Both the position numbers and the translations under genes were made by a program. Below the pieces are notes generated by a model, which saw only the letters and a program-made list of their open reading frames with translations, made no database searches and was not told the DNA's origin. From Rhinopomastus cyanomelas (lineage: Eukaryota > Chordata > Aves > Bucerotiformes > Rhinopomastidae): a stretch of DNA of 64,000 nucleotides. Location of the stretch: the NCBI GenBank assembly GCA_013400115.1, contig VXBP01004152.1:25593-89592 (forward strand). The letters run 5' to 3'. Positions 22,566-34,508 of the stretch are shown here, piece after piece; position 1 is the first letter of the stretch; every line of letters starts with the position of its first letter.

Positions 22566-22910
22566 ACTTTTTGTTCTTCATGAAAGCACAAGCTCTGCAC
22601 ATCTGAAAATTCTGGTTATTTTCATACTGCAACACTGGAATTAATTTATTTTTAATTTCTCTAAATACTCTTTATTTTTCTGGTAAGTTTTAATATCATT
22701 GGTGTGTGTAGTGCACAGCTATAGATACTGACACTGGCTTTTGCCTTAATAGAATTTATGAAACAGAAACTGAAAAGTTCAGTCCAGTGTGATCTCCAAA
22801 TCCATCAATTATCAATTTGACCAGATTGGTATAGAGCGATACTATGAAACCTTGAAGAAGGTATAAGATTCTTGTTGGTAAAGTGTGTGTGTGTTTTTCT
22901 TTAAAACTCT
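22566..22910. other. Unique DNA
   Basis: Spacer between LTR-B and a CR1 copy. A (GT)n run of about six units lies at 22884-22895. Confidence 0.4.
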
Positions 22911-23690
22911 GGACAGAGCCCCATCCAGCCTGGCCTTAAACACCTCCAAGGATAGGACCTCCACCACCTTCCTGGGCAACCCATTCCAGGCTCTCACCAC
23001 TCTCACCATGAAGAACTTCCTCCTCACACCCACTCTAAATCTACCCATCTCCAGCTTTGCTCCATTCCCCCTACTCCTGTCGCTACCTGACACCCTAAAA
23101 AGCCCCTCCCCAGCCTTTTTGTAGGCCCCCTCAGATACTGGAAGACCACAAAAGACTCACTTGGGAGCCTCCTCTTCTCCAGACTGAACAGCCCCAACTC
23201 TCTCAGTCTATCCTCATAGGAGAGGTACTCCAGTCCTCTGATCATCCTCGTGGCCCTCCTCTGCACTCGCTCCAGCATGTCCACATCCTTCTTGTAATAA
23301 GGGCTCCAGAACTGGACGCAGTGCTCCAGGTGGGGTCTCACCAGAGCAGAGTAGAGGGGGAGAATCACCTCCCTCGACCTGCTGGCCACACTTCTCCTGA
23401 TGCAGCTCAGGATCAGGTTTGCCTTCTGGGCCGCAAGTGCACACTGCTGGCTCATGTTGAGCCTCTCGTCCACAAGCACCCCCAAGTCCCTCTCCTCAGG
23501 ACTACTCTGCAGCCAGTCACTGCCCAGCCTGTATTTGTGCTTAGGATTGCCTCGACCCAAATGCAGGACCTTACACTTGGTCTTGTTGAACCCCATCAGG
23601 TTGGCTTGTGTCCACCCCTCCAGCCTGTCCAAGTCCCTCTGGATGGCATCCCTGATCTGCTCAATGAAGTCCAGGTATTTGGGAGAAACA
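22911..23690 (-). mobile_element. CR1 LINE ORF2 fragment lacking its 3' tail
   Basis: The minus strand is open from about 23690 to 23024: 'RDLDRLEGW', 'LHLGRGN', 'DLGVLVDERL', 'ALVRPHLEHCVQFW', 'VQRRATRMIRGLE', 'LFSLEKRRL'. It ends at 22911 in 'ccatccagcctggcc' without the 3' UTR tail octamers. Loss of the 3' end is atypical for a LINE and points to later deletion or breakage. Confidence 0.92.
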
Positions 23691-24182
23691 ACCAACCAAC
23701 AACCAGCTTGAATTCCACAGGGCAGTACATACATTGCTCTCTCTATCACATCTTCTGTCTTTACTGCACAGATTGTCAAAAGTGAGGAAGAAATCCTCAC
23801 AAGCCTCCCTCTGTTAACATCAGTCCAGTTAGGACTCTCTGAATAATCTGAAGAATACTTTCAGTGGAGCTTGTGCAAAAAAGTTGTTTTGACTTTATGA
23901 TGAGAGGCCCATTTTGTTCTAAATATCCTGAAAATGATGGATGTTTATACTTAAAAATGAGATACTTAGATTATTAGGCATAGACTTCATGCAATTCTCC
24001 TTTATATTCTTCAGTCTCTGACTGAATTCTCAAACTAGTAGGACCAGATTTCTGGCTGCATTGCAGTGGATTCCTTATTTCCTTTATTTTGCACAGTCAA
24101 TAAAAATTTTTTTAATATTTCAAAACCCTCAGAATTCCCAGGGCTCTGTCTAAGCAGGGAAACTGTTTGGAGAGTGTGGAAT
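23691..24182. other. Unique DNA
   Basis: Nothing recognised. Part of the minus-strand open frame from the neighbouring CR1 continues into this stretch by chance. Confidence 0.4.
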
Positions 24183-24540
24183 TCACAGAATCACAGAATA
24201 TTAGGGGTTGGAAGGCACTTTGAAAGATCATCTAGTCCAATCCCCCCACCACAGCAGGATCCCTTAGATCAAGTTGCACAGGAACATATTTAGGTGGGTT
24301 TTAAACCTCTTCAGAGGAGACTCCACAGCCTCCCTGGGTAACCCATTCCAGTGCTCCATCAACTTCATCATGAAGAAGTTCCTTCTCACAGTTATATGGA
24401 ACCTGCCGTGTTCCAGCTGACAGCCATTGTCTCTTGTCCTATCATGAAATGACACCGAGAAGAGCCTGGCTCCATCCTCCTGACACTAAGACTTCACGTA
24501 TGTATAAACATTAATGTAGTCATCCCTCAGTCTCCTAGAT
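24183..24540 (-). mobile_element. CR1 LINE 3' fragment
   Basis: Inverted tail 'tcacagaatcacagaatatt', 'ggttggaaggcactttgaaagatcatctag', then the ORF2 C-terminus on the minus strand ('DRTRDNGCQLEHGRF', 'EHWNGLPREAVESP'). Several frameshifts. Confidence 0.9.
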
Positions 24541-24849
24541 CAAATCCAATAATTTTCGGGAAGATAGTATTTTCCTTCAAGATGCTATTGAGCACAGGAT
24601 GCTGTCCTTCATGAACTTCTTTGACCAGCATCTGGGTCTTGGGCAGGCTGTGGCTCTCCCAGAAATGAACTTCTCCAGTGCAGACACAAACCCAACACAG
24701 TAACTCAAGGAAAATGATCATTTGGAAAGAAAAGTTAGGGATAAACCAGGTTTGTGCTATATGGTTTAATTGTCTTTTTTCACATTAATTTGTACAACTA
24801 CTGAGAGGTCTTCCTTGTACTGGACAAGATTCTTTTCTGGAATAACAAA
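24541..24849. other. Unassigned spacer
   Basis: 'gatgctgtccttcatgaacttcttt' and following words have a repetitive look resembling the block near 62757-62850, but the match is too weak to name. Otherwise nothing is seen. Confidence 0.3.
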
Positions 24850-25245
24850 TCATAGAATCATATACTGTATTGGGTTGGAAGGGACCACCAAAGGTCATCT
24901 AGTCCAACACCTCTACAACAAGCAGGTACATCTACAACTAGATCAGACTGCCCCCACAGCTCCATCCAGCCTGACCTTGAATGGCTCCAGGGATGGGGCC
25001 TCCATCACTTCTCTGGGCAGCCTGTTCCAGGAATCCTCCATCCTCATATTCAAGAACTTTCTCCTGATATCTGACCTAAAACTACCTTTTTCCAGCTTCA
25101 AACCATGACCTCTCATACTATTGCTCCCTGATCTTGTGAGCAGCCTTCCACAGCCCCATTCAAGGACTGGAAGGTCACTATGAAGTCACTCTGGATCCTT
25201 CTAGTCTTCAGGCTGAACAACTTCAACTCTCTCAGCCTTTTTTAT
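24850..25245 (-). mobile_element. CR1 LINE 3' fragment
   Basis: Inverted tail 'tcatagaatcatatactg', then 'gggttggaagggaccaccaaaggtcatctag' and ORF2 C-terminal remnants up to 'caactctctcagcc'. It shares its subfamily signature with 44781. Confidence 0.9.
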
Positions 25246-25717
25246 ATGAGAAAAACTGCAGCTTTGCTTCCTAGTGGTTTTCATTCCCCCCTAGATTACT
25301 CAGCATTCGTGAAGTGTCAAGCTAGCTAATTTTATTTAACATTGTGAATAGATTCTTTCCTCTTGGCATTATTAACATATTTTCACTAATAAAGAGGAAA
25401 ATAATAGCAAGGGCAGCACCCAAAACGTGATCATTTACAGGTAGTGCTGTATGACCTTGCTGAAGAAGAAAGCAATAAGTACATGATATTGAAACGATGA
25501 AGTGTGTAGGACTAAAGCTCCAGAGAAATAAGTGTTGCCTTTGTCACAGTTATCTAGGGCTTCTTGGAGACAATTAGTGAACAAGTGATGGAGCTGGATA
25601 AAGAGAAGGAAGGTAGCAGCCAGTGAGGCAGCAGATACTTCTGATTTAATTTGGAATGGAAAGAATTCTTACAATGAATCACTGTTTCATGAAATAAAAT
25701 TTTTTAACAAAGTCTTT
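25246..25717. other. Unique DNA
   Basis: Nothing recognised. Confidence 0.4.
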
Positions 25718-25990
25718 GCAGGAGACAGGATAAGAGGACAGGGCCTGAAGCTGGGCCAGTTAGGCCTGACATTAGGAAGCCCTTCCTCACGGAAAGGGTG
25801 ATAAGACCCTGGAATAGACTGCCCAGGGCAGTGGTGGAGTCCCCATCCCTGCAGGTGTTGAAGAACAGACTGGCTGTAGCCCTTGGTGCCTGGGTCTGGT
25901 CGATGTGGTGATGTTAGATCCTGGGCTGGGCCAGATGAGCTCAGAGGGCTTTTCCAGCCTCTATCATTCCGTGATTCAGTGATTCTGTGA
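25718..25990 (+). mobile_element. CR1 LINE 3' fragment, 'gggctgggccagatg' subfamily
   Basis: 'aggacagggcctgaagctg', then 'ggaatagactgcccagggcagtg' and a 3' UTR with 'gggctgggccagatgag', closely related to 7581-8108. Tail 'ccgtgattcagtgattctgtga'. Confidence 0.92.
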
Positions 25991-28900
25991 GATGGACATT
26001 CTTTTCATACAGAATTTAGCTGAGGTAAAGAGGGGAAGTCAGAGAGCAGGTGAAAGCAAGCAAGGATAGCCTGATAGAGAGCTATAACAGGTGACACAGT
26101 AAATCACCATCCATGGATGGTGAGTCACTGTCACTGGATTCTGGGATTTATTTAAAGACTAGTAAGATGAGAACTTTTACCTCAGCTGATTGTTTCACAC
26201 ACTCACTCAGCCCCCACAGTGCTATTTTCCCTAGGTTCTGACTTCTCTTCTCAGCAGGGAGGTCATTCCTGCTTCAGGACAGTTGTGTAGAACGTTGGTC
26301 CAGTTTCCAGATTTTGGCATCAGTGTCAGGGTCTCCCAGCTTCCTTGCCATTCATCTCCACACAGCTCTCTGATCTCCAGGATCTTCCCTCACCCCAAGG
26401 ATCTTTCTTGCAGCCAGGAACTTCACCGTCTGCTTTCCTGGCCCCCTTCTCTTTATGTAGACCTCTATTGTGTTGACACACACTTTTCTTGGCCTCCATG
26501 CCTCCTATTTTTCCCCTCTGAATAGGTTATGTGGAGAAGCATAACATGTGATTAAGCCTTCTAAACAGTGCTTCTGTCTCATGTTTCCTTATTAGCTAGA
26601 GGGTTCAGAATATATTTGTTCAGTCTGAGCATCCCCAAAATTTACAACCAGTCCACACTGCAGCTACCAAGTAGCAGCCTACTGCTTGGGAGTTGAAGAG
26701 CTCAAAAGTTCAGTTTCAGTTCGCGCTCCAGCAAACACAGCACACCCCATGTTTCTGATGCCTGTTAGCATCCAAAATTCGAGTCGGTTTACCACTTACA
26801 AGGGAATATTTGGGCAGTTCATGTCTTGAAACACCATGAACATGGCTATTCCCTGTCTCCAGTAGGGTCATTAACCTCTGATCTTTGCCTGGATGAAGAG
26901 AAAGTTGAAAATATTGTTTAGCATCTCAGGCCTGTTGGATAGAAAATGAAAAAAATCACAAAACCCTGAATCCCATTGCAAAAGCAAATTTTTATTTTTT
27001 TCTTTAGTCTGTGCAGAGATCTCTGAAAGTTAACCTGCTTTTCTGGAACGCAGTCTGCAAAATGAAACCACCAATATTGCAGTAAAATGTAGAAAATAAA
27101 CAGCCATCAGCTGGGATTACTTGCAATGCATGCCAGTGTCTCCTTCTCCACTGCCAGTAGGTATACTCAGGCTGAAGCATACTCCGTGTATTCAAACTGA
27201 AGGAGGAAGTGAGGGTTGATGAGCAGCCAAAGCAAGTTACATAACATTGGAGGACACTGAAGAGATACTCCAACTTGCGATGCTCCGATTGAGATGGGCT
27301 GCCTGGGTAAATTTTGGGGAAAAAAAGAAACCTGTGAAATGGTTCTGTGGATTAGATTGTTGTTTTGACTAGCAACGGGGTCCTCGTGTGAACACAAAAT
27401 AGAAGGAATATATTCTAGTGGGCAGTCAGATTATTATGGTGCAATTTGCAGGCAACGCATCATCATAGAAGGGCCTTGGCTCTTGCATCTACCTTGTCTA
27501 GATGTTCTCTGAACACTATTACGATTTCAGATTAGTTCTACAGAAATGTCCAGAAACCTTGACTCCAAAGTCATAAATAAGTAGTCTCTGTTGCAATATG
27601 AAAGGAAACAGAGACAATCGTTGAGTTCAACGAGAGAGTAAAGAAGAAACAGTGCACAAGAGCTCATGCAAGTGTATTGGAGAGCTGTGACTATCAGTTC
27701 CAGCTGCACGTACGCCTTCCTGTAATAACACTCCTTGAGTCTTTGCAACTTCAGGCAAGTGAAACTGATGTGAGGTCAGAATCAGGATCCCCTTGTTTCA
27801 GGTGTGACGTGCAGGTCAGTGAGCCAGTCCTCTTGCCTGTGCAGAGAGCACACAGTTGTAATGTGACAGAGGATTTCCCAAATTCTGAGAGACATCTCCA
27901 CATCTCAGTGATGCACTGCTTCACCCCCTGGGCCACTGCCAGTTTAATAATTCCTGGCCACTCACTGTTGACACACCACACTGAAATAGTCTCATTTAAA
28001 GATTTTTTTTTTTTTATGAATAGGAAAACATAACATTTACAGTTTTTTTATTAAGCTGGTAGGGAAAACAGATTAGGGTAGCCTTTGCAGGGCGTTAGCT
28101 AGACGAAGTCTGAACCTATGCTCCTTAACTAATGTGCTCGTACACAGTATAGATCTGTTTTCACATCTCATTTCCTTAGTAGATGGGATGGAAAACTAAT
28201 TTTAAATAGAAAAAAAATAAAAATAGAAATCTTTTTTTGTATTGAAAAAGATTTTTTTAAAAGTAATGGCAATGCCAGAAAAAATAAAGATTTCACCAGC
28301 TAGACCGTGACTTCAATCAATCTTCCTGACCAGGTAGCATAAGACAAAGATAAGATAATTTAATATACATCTTAGACTTTATCACCAAATCCTTTTGAGA
28401 CTATAATTAGGATATGGCTTGTAATGGATTTGTTACTTATCTGTCATGAAGAAATAGTCTATAAGTAATACAATTGTTCTAAGTGGCTTACTTATAATTC
28501 AATTTCTTTTGTACTAGGAAATATGACACAGACTCATTCATCTAGATTAATAGGGACAGTATGTTTGGAAGAATTTTAAAGATGTATGAATACAACTGTG
28601 CTTTGATACAAGTGAAAGAACCACTATGCAAACCCTAAGATTCTGCCAAGGCAAGGTTATTTGTGGCTTTGTTTTAAAACGCATTTTGGTGCAGATCACA
28701 GATTTCTTTCTAAACAGTAACACATGTGCCACAACAGGTAGCTCATAAGACCCTTCCAAATGATCACACACAAAGGCAGGAGTTGCCTTCAATAGCAGTG
28801 TTACCTACTGCTGCCACTTCTCGTGTTCAAGGGTCTGTAGGACTTCATCTCTGCTAGATCCCTTTTTGTCTGTGTCAGATAAGACTCTTACCTTGGTTTG

Positions 28901-29096
28901 AAAGGTTATTTACTGCCATAGTGTGAAGTGTAGCTGAACTATAGTCAAATGGATTTTTCTCATCCGATTTATCTTCTCCAAGAAGTAATTAATGGAAGAG
29001 AGTGAGAGCTTATTTCTCCTTCCAGACCTTCCGCCTCTGCTTTTCTAAACTCCTCAGTCACCTCAGAAATTTGAAAGGTTTCTTGTACACTTTCCT
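25991..29096. other. Long repeat-poor stretch with a 20-bp palindrome
   Basis: Unique sequence with a perfect 20-bp palindrome at 26104-26123 (arm TCACCATCCA). A/T runs near 28006-28015 and 28209-28258. No exon, RNA gene or repeat family could be supported. Confidence 0.45.
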
Positions 29097-29560
29097 CTTC
29101 TAATCTGTGTGCATTTGTGTAACGGTTTGAAAATTTTGATGATGTCTTTCTTCAAAAGTGCAAGGTAAAACTGCAAGGTTAATTGATCTGTTTTCTGTGA
29201 ACAGGGTGGGTTTGGGCAGGCAGAAGGGATCTGGACTTTCAATTTTAGGTTTCCAGCTCCACCTTCTTCTTTTGGACTCCATCGTCTTCACTTCTCATCA
29301 GTGTTCAGAGGGAGAGCACATGCCCCTGGTCCAGATATGGCAGCTGTCTTGCCCTGTAAGTGTGGTGAATAGAGAATCAAGAGTCAGTGTAAGGAAGGTT
29401 TCATATGGATTCCATGGTTTGCTGAAATGGAGAGAGTTCTCCCATTGCTCATGGCCATAGTAATCATCACTTTGGAAATGGAGGAGTGGTGTGGAAGCAC
29501 ACGGAACAGAAAACTGGACTTTAACATCTGAGGGATGTATGGAAGAATGCAGTGATTAAC
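29097..29560 (-). repeat. Dispersed repeat X, copy 2
   Basis: The reverse complement aligns with the copies at 43035 and 62096 in order: 'ttctgttccgtgtgcttcc', 'cagcaaaccatggaatcc', 'agaagtgaagacgatgg', 'ttcacagaaaacag', 'aaaattttcaaaccgtt'. It has an extra segment compared with copy 3 ('ccttgcagttttaccttgc'). No open frame is conserved across copies. Confidence 0.75.
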
Positions 29561-31891
29561 CACCACATGTCTTTGTGAATATGTCTTTTTATGTGCAGTT
29601 TTTATTTGAGGGGTTTTTGTGCAGTGAAGTAAACATCTTGTTGCCTTTTTTCCTCAAATCAAGATTGTATCATTTCGTTCCTGCAATTCCTAAGTGTTTG
29701 GGTTTTTTTTTCCAAAACTCCTTGTATAAAGAAGGATGTAATGCGTGTAACTCCATCGAAGATATAAATTAAACTAGAGCACAAGTAAGTTCAAAATGAA
29801 TTATTTGTATGTAGCCTTGAAAGTCAAGTGCATCAGAAGAGGAAGGTCTGGACGAAGTGCCCATGAAAAATCCACAAAGCCAGAAAAAACATATGAACTG
29901 ACAGTGGTGATTAAATGTTGAAATATCACATCTTGAAATAAAATAAAACACCGCTCACCTAAATCGATATCCAAAATGGATATCCATCACTACATGATGG
30001 AAGTTCTGTCACATTGTCAGAGAGAGAGAACGTTTCTTTTCAGCTCGGAAGCCTGAAGAAGTCCAAATCGGACAGGTACTTGGATCTTTCCAGAACTGAA
30101 TTCCTAATTTTCTGGTTCCATGCCATTGTACTTCCTGAAGCTCATGTGATGCACTGCACTTTGTGCATTGCTGGTCTCAAAAACTGGGAGAGACAGGTCG
30201 TGTTTCCTTCGTGAGATGAGCTCATTGTAAAAATTAGGCTAAAGAAAATGGAAAGCACAAAGTTGAAAAGAGCTGAAAGTAAGACGTTATTAAAATCCGT
30301 AGGTTGCTGATGGTTGGCAGCCAGCAGGATACTCCAAGGGAGATACTGCTTCATGTCTTTCCTGCTTTTGAAATCCTTTCCCTAATCATCTCTTGTTTGT
30401 CATTGCCACAGACAGATCATTAGGCTGACTGGATCCAACATCTGCATTTATCATGTTTAAAAATGACAATGGAAAACCAAGCTAGGGCAGCTCTTTGCAG
30501 CCAGCTGGAGTGATATGACCTATGTCCATGCCATTGGCTCTTACCCACCTAAAGATGACAGCCTTATTTAGATAGACTACTGGGAATCAACCTGTACTTA
30601 TATAAAACCCTGAAGCACGCCCAGTCTTTGTTTAAGAAGTTTTTAGTTGACACAGGGACTTGGCTAACAGTTTGTTAATATGACAGTCCTCAGGCAGGAG
30701 CCCTCACGCTCTTGATTGTGCTGGAACAGAAGCAGTCAATGTGCCACTATAAATACATAATTTTAAAAGGTTCTCCCCTCTTTCTCTTTTGACTTTCATT
30801 TGTACACTTCTGTTTATGTTGCCTAAGTGGTTCAGCACTATGGACGGAGTGGTGTCAGGCAATTTTGGAAATATACAGTTATGACATTTGATTTTGCAGA
30901 AGAAGTTTGTTAAACCTACAAAGACAGAGTCATGAGTCATGACTGTCCCTGGTGACTTAAGTTCAGTAGGAAAATATTGCCTGTTTCACTCTGAATTTAA
31001 AAAAGTGGTTATTATTCGGAAGGATTAACATGATCGGGTGTCTCGTAACCTTTCAAAGAGATAGAAATCTCCAAACATTAGATGAGACTTTCTGAGAAAT
31101 GTGATTTCTTTTGCTAACTGATCTATTTCAGTAAAGATCAAGGAATGATTCAAAAGTCATTCACAGCAGGTGCAGCCTTAAAAATAATTCAGATTAATAT
31201 ATAAAAATATCAGTACACTCCATCCTGTTGACATTTAAAATGGCGGTAGACATTCATTCTGAGTACTTGTAAAGGTGAAGTCTAAATAAACATATAAATC
31301 GGTGCCACCATCACACAGGAGTTATGATTCTTAAATAAACCCTGACTCATTAGTATTTCATGTTTTCAACTTCTTGACTAAATAAGTATTTATTCTTCAG
31401 CATTTGAAAATACTCGATAATTCAGAGGGAAGTAATGTAGCGATTCTGGACTGAGTCACTCTTTAGAAGAGAAAAGGTGTTGATTTACTCTTCCCTTGCA
31501 TGAGTGTGTCATTAAATGAGACACAGGTAAACCACAAATATATTATCCATCAAAATAAATCCCTGTACACACTGTCTAGTGAGTCTTTGTCTGAGAAGGT
31601 GATTCTCAAAACTGAAATTTGTTGATTTGAATTATAGAGTAGCAATCAAGGGATTTTCCATTTTAGGCTGGAAATGTGTTTATTTTTTAAATTTAATATA
31701 CAGGACCCCAAAAAGGAGTTGTTTCTTGGTATTTTCATGCCTGTTGCTTGGATTTTGTGTATTAAAATAATCAACTACTAATTACATCATTCATTTGTGT
31801 ATGTTTAGCACTAAATATGTAAAAACTCCTTGTTGTTATCTTCTGTTTCCCTACAATGCCATTTCTTGTCACATAAATTTCATTCACCATT
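29561..31891. other. Repeat-poor unique stretch
   Basis: AT-rich, only small hairpins (for example GATATCC/GGATATC near 29968-29985). No gene or repeat family recognised. Confidence 0.45.
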
Positions 31892-32731
31892 TCATAGGAT
31901 CATAGGATGTTAGGGGTTGGAAGGGACCCAAGAGATCATCGAGTCCAACCCCCCTGCCAGAGCAGGACAAAACTATCTAACACAGATCACAGAGGAACAC
32001 ATCCAGGCGGGCCTTGAAAGTCCCCAGAGAAGGAGACTCCACGACCTCCCTGGGGAGTCTGTTCCAGTGCTCTGTGACCCTCACAGTAAAGAAGTTCCCC
32101 CTTGTGTTGAGGCGGAACCTCCTCTGCTGCAACTTACACCCATTGCTCCTTGTCCTATCACAGGGAGCAAGTGAAAAGAGCCTGTCCCCCCCCTCCTGGC
32201 CAGCCTTCAGGTACTTATAAACATTGATCAAATCTCCCCTAAGTCTTCTCTTCTCCAGACTAAAAAGCCCCAAGTCCCTCAGCCTCTCCTCATAAGCCAT
32301 GCCCTCCTGTCCCCTAATCATCCTCGTAGCCCTCCGCTGGACCCTCTCCAGTAGATCCCCGTCTCTCTTAAACTGGGGGGCCCAAAACTGAACACAGTAC
32401 TCAAGATGAGGCCTCACCAGGGCAGAGTAGAGGGGGAGAAGAACCTCTCTCGATCTGCTGGACACACTCCTCCTAATACACCCCAGGATCCCATTGGCCT
32501 TCTTGGCCACCAGGGCACATTGCTGTGCCATGGTTAACCTGTTGTCCACCAGGACCCCCAGGTCCCTCTCCACAGGACTGCTTTCCAGTAGATCACCTCC
32601 CAGCCTGTACTGGTGGAGTTTGTTATTCCTCCCCAGATGCAGGACTCTGCACCTGTCCTTGTTGAACTTCATCTGGTTTCTCTGTGCCCAGCCCTCCAGT
32701 CTGTCCAGGTGTCTGATCATTTCTGTCATTC
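31892..32731 (-). mobile_element. CR1 LINE, young 5'-truncated copy
   Basis: Complete 3' end (inverted tail 'tcataggatcataggatg' and 3' UTR) and an uninterrupted ORF2 C-terminus. 5'-truncated at about 32731, just downstream of RT motif C. The absence of stops over 750 bases marks it as the most recent CR1 insertion seen here. Confidence 0.93.
31977..32729 (-). pseudogene. CR1 ORF2 C-terminal fragment (reverse transcriptase, 250 codons open)
   Basis: In the intact element ORF2 encodes an endonuclease-reverse transcriptase that copies CR1 RNA at a nicked target. This fragment holds only the part downstream of the FADD active site: 'DRLEGWAQ', 'CRVLHLGRNN', 'DLGVLVDNRL', 'ALVRPHLEYCVQFWAP', 'ERVQRRATRMIRG', 'LFSLEKRRLRGDL', 'NRLPREVVESP', ending at the natural stop. 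It lacks endonuclease, RT motifs A-C and any promoter, so it cannot function. The first methionine is incidental. Confidence 0.85.
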
Positions 32732-33039
32732 ATTATTGGCCTAACCGTACCCTATTTAAGAGGTTTGAAATTTTTTAAATCCTAAAGTTAGATTTTTCTG
32801 CTTTAACTGTCTTTTAACTTATCACTTCGTTATTTCTCATTAATGCAACTCAGAAAAACTTATTTTCTCCAAGAGTAAAACACACTTTCACATGCCTCAT
32901 AGGTACAAGCTCTGTTAGAATTCTGGTTGTCTGCTGGCAAGAGGAAAATATTTTATTTGGGCAAAAAGGTATTAATTCTGAAAGATCTATAGCTACCCTG
33001 ATATTTGCTGGAAGACCTACTCAGCCAGCCATCCACAGT
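32732..33039. other. Unique spacer between two CR1 copies
   Basis: AT-rich, nothing recognised. Confidence 0.4.
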
Positions 33040-34508
33040 TCAAGAGGTTTCTCCAGTGCATTGGTGACGACTTACTGATGCAAATGTGGAGAAACCCACT
33101 GGGACAGGAGCACTGCTGGATCTTGTACTCACCAACAAGGCGGGTCTGGGTGAAGCAGTGAAGGATGGGGGCAGCCAAAGTTGCAGCTACCATGAGATGG
33201 TGGAGTTCAGGATCTCATGTGGGAGGAGTAGAATGCCTAGCAGAACCACAACCCTGGACTTCAGGAGGGTCAAGTTTGGCCTTTTCAAGCAATTGCTAGG
33301 GAAGTCCCAAGTGATAGGGTACTGGCAAGTAAAGGGGCCCAAGATAGTTGGATAATATTCAAAGATCACTTCTTTAAAGCCCAAGATCAGAGCTTTCCTA
33401 CGGGAAAGAAGTCAAGGAAGGGAGCCTGAAGACCTGTATGGTTAAACAGGGGTCTGTTGGGTAAAATCAAGAGGAAGAATAAAGTCTGTAGATCATGGAA
33501 GGAGGAGATGGCCACTTGAACAATGAGACAGAGTCTAGTTGGAGGCTGGAATCCAGTGGAGTCCCCCAAGGGTCAGTACTGGAACCTGTACTATTCAATC
33601 TATTCATTATTGACTTGGATGAGGGATTAGAGTGCACTGTCAGCAAGTTTGATGATGACATAAAGCTGTGAGGAGTGGCTGACACTCCAGCAGACTGTGC
33701 TGCCATTCAGCAGGACCTGGACAGGCTGGAGAGCTGGGCAGAGAGAAATTCAGTGAAATTTAAGAAGATCAAGTGTAGAGTCTTGCATCTGTGCAAGTAC
33801 AACCCCTGGTACCAGTATAGGTTTGGACTGACCTGTTGGAGAGCAGTGTAAGAGAAAGGGACGTGGGGACCCTGGTGGATGACTATGAGCCAGCAATGTG
33901 CCCTTGAGGCCAAGAAGGCAAATGGCATCCTGCAGTGGATCAGAAAGGGGGATGGTTAGCAGATGGAGAGAGGTTCTCCTTCCCCTCTGATGAGATCACA
34001 TCTGGAGTATTGTGTCCAGTTCTGGGCCCCGCAGTTCCAGAAGGACAAAGAACTGCTAGAGAAAGTTCCGTGCAGAGTCACAAAGATGATGAAGGGAGCA
34101 GCGAACCTCTCTTCTGAGGAGAAGCTGAGGCAGCTGGATCTCTTTAGCTTGGAGAAGAGAAGACTGAGGGGTGACCTCATTAATGTTGATAAATATGTGA
34201 AGGATGGATGTCAGGAGGATGGAGCCAGGCTCTTCACAATGTCATCTAGTGGTAGAACAAGGGGCAATGAACAAGCTGAAACATAGGAGGTTTCACATCA
34301 GTATGAGAAGGAATTTCTTCCCAGTGAGGGTGACAGAGCATTGGAACGGACTGCCCAAGGATGTTGTTGCCTTCTCTAGAGATGTTTAAAACCTTTCTGG
34401 ATATGTTCCTGTGCAACTTGATCTAGGTGATCCTGCTGTGGTGGGGGGATTGGCCTAGATGATCTTTTGAGGTCCTTTCCAGTCCCTAATGTTCTGTGAT
34501 TCTGTGAT
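33040..34508 (+). mobile_element. CR1 LINE with endonuclease remnant, internal deletion and full 3' end
   Basis: The only copy reaching into the endonuclease C-terminus: 'ALLDLVLTNKAGL' and 'SYHEMVEF' near 33110-33215, where CR1 normally has SDH, so the Asp is lost. The linker follows. At about 33519 it jumps to RT just before motif B, skipping motif A. Motif C reads F-D-D-D instead of FADD and is followed by a stop. Then come 'VLHL', 'EYCVQFWAPQFQKD', 'LFSLEKRRLRGDL' and 'WNGLPKDVV' and a 3' UTR ending 'ttctgtgattctgtgat'. Dead copy. Confidence 0.9.

Noticed and set aside
23321..23785. 154-codon plus-strand ORF
   Set aside because: Antisense shadow of the CR1 ORF2 fragment at 22911-23690.
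24541..24700. Relation of this spacer to the block at 62757-62850
   Set aside because: Only short words in common; not enough to claim a shared repeat.
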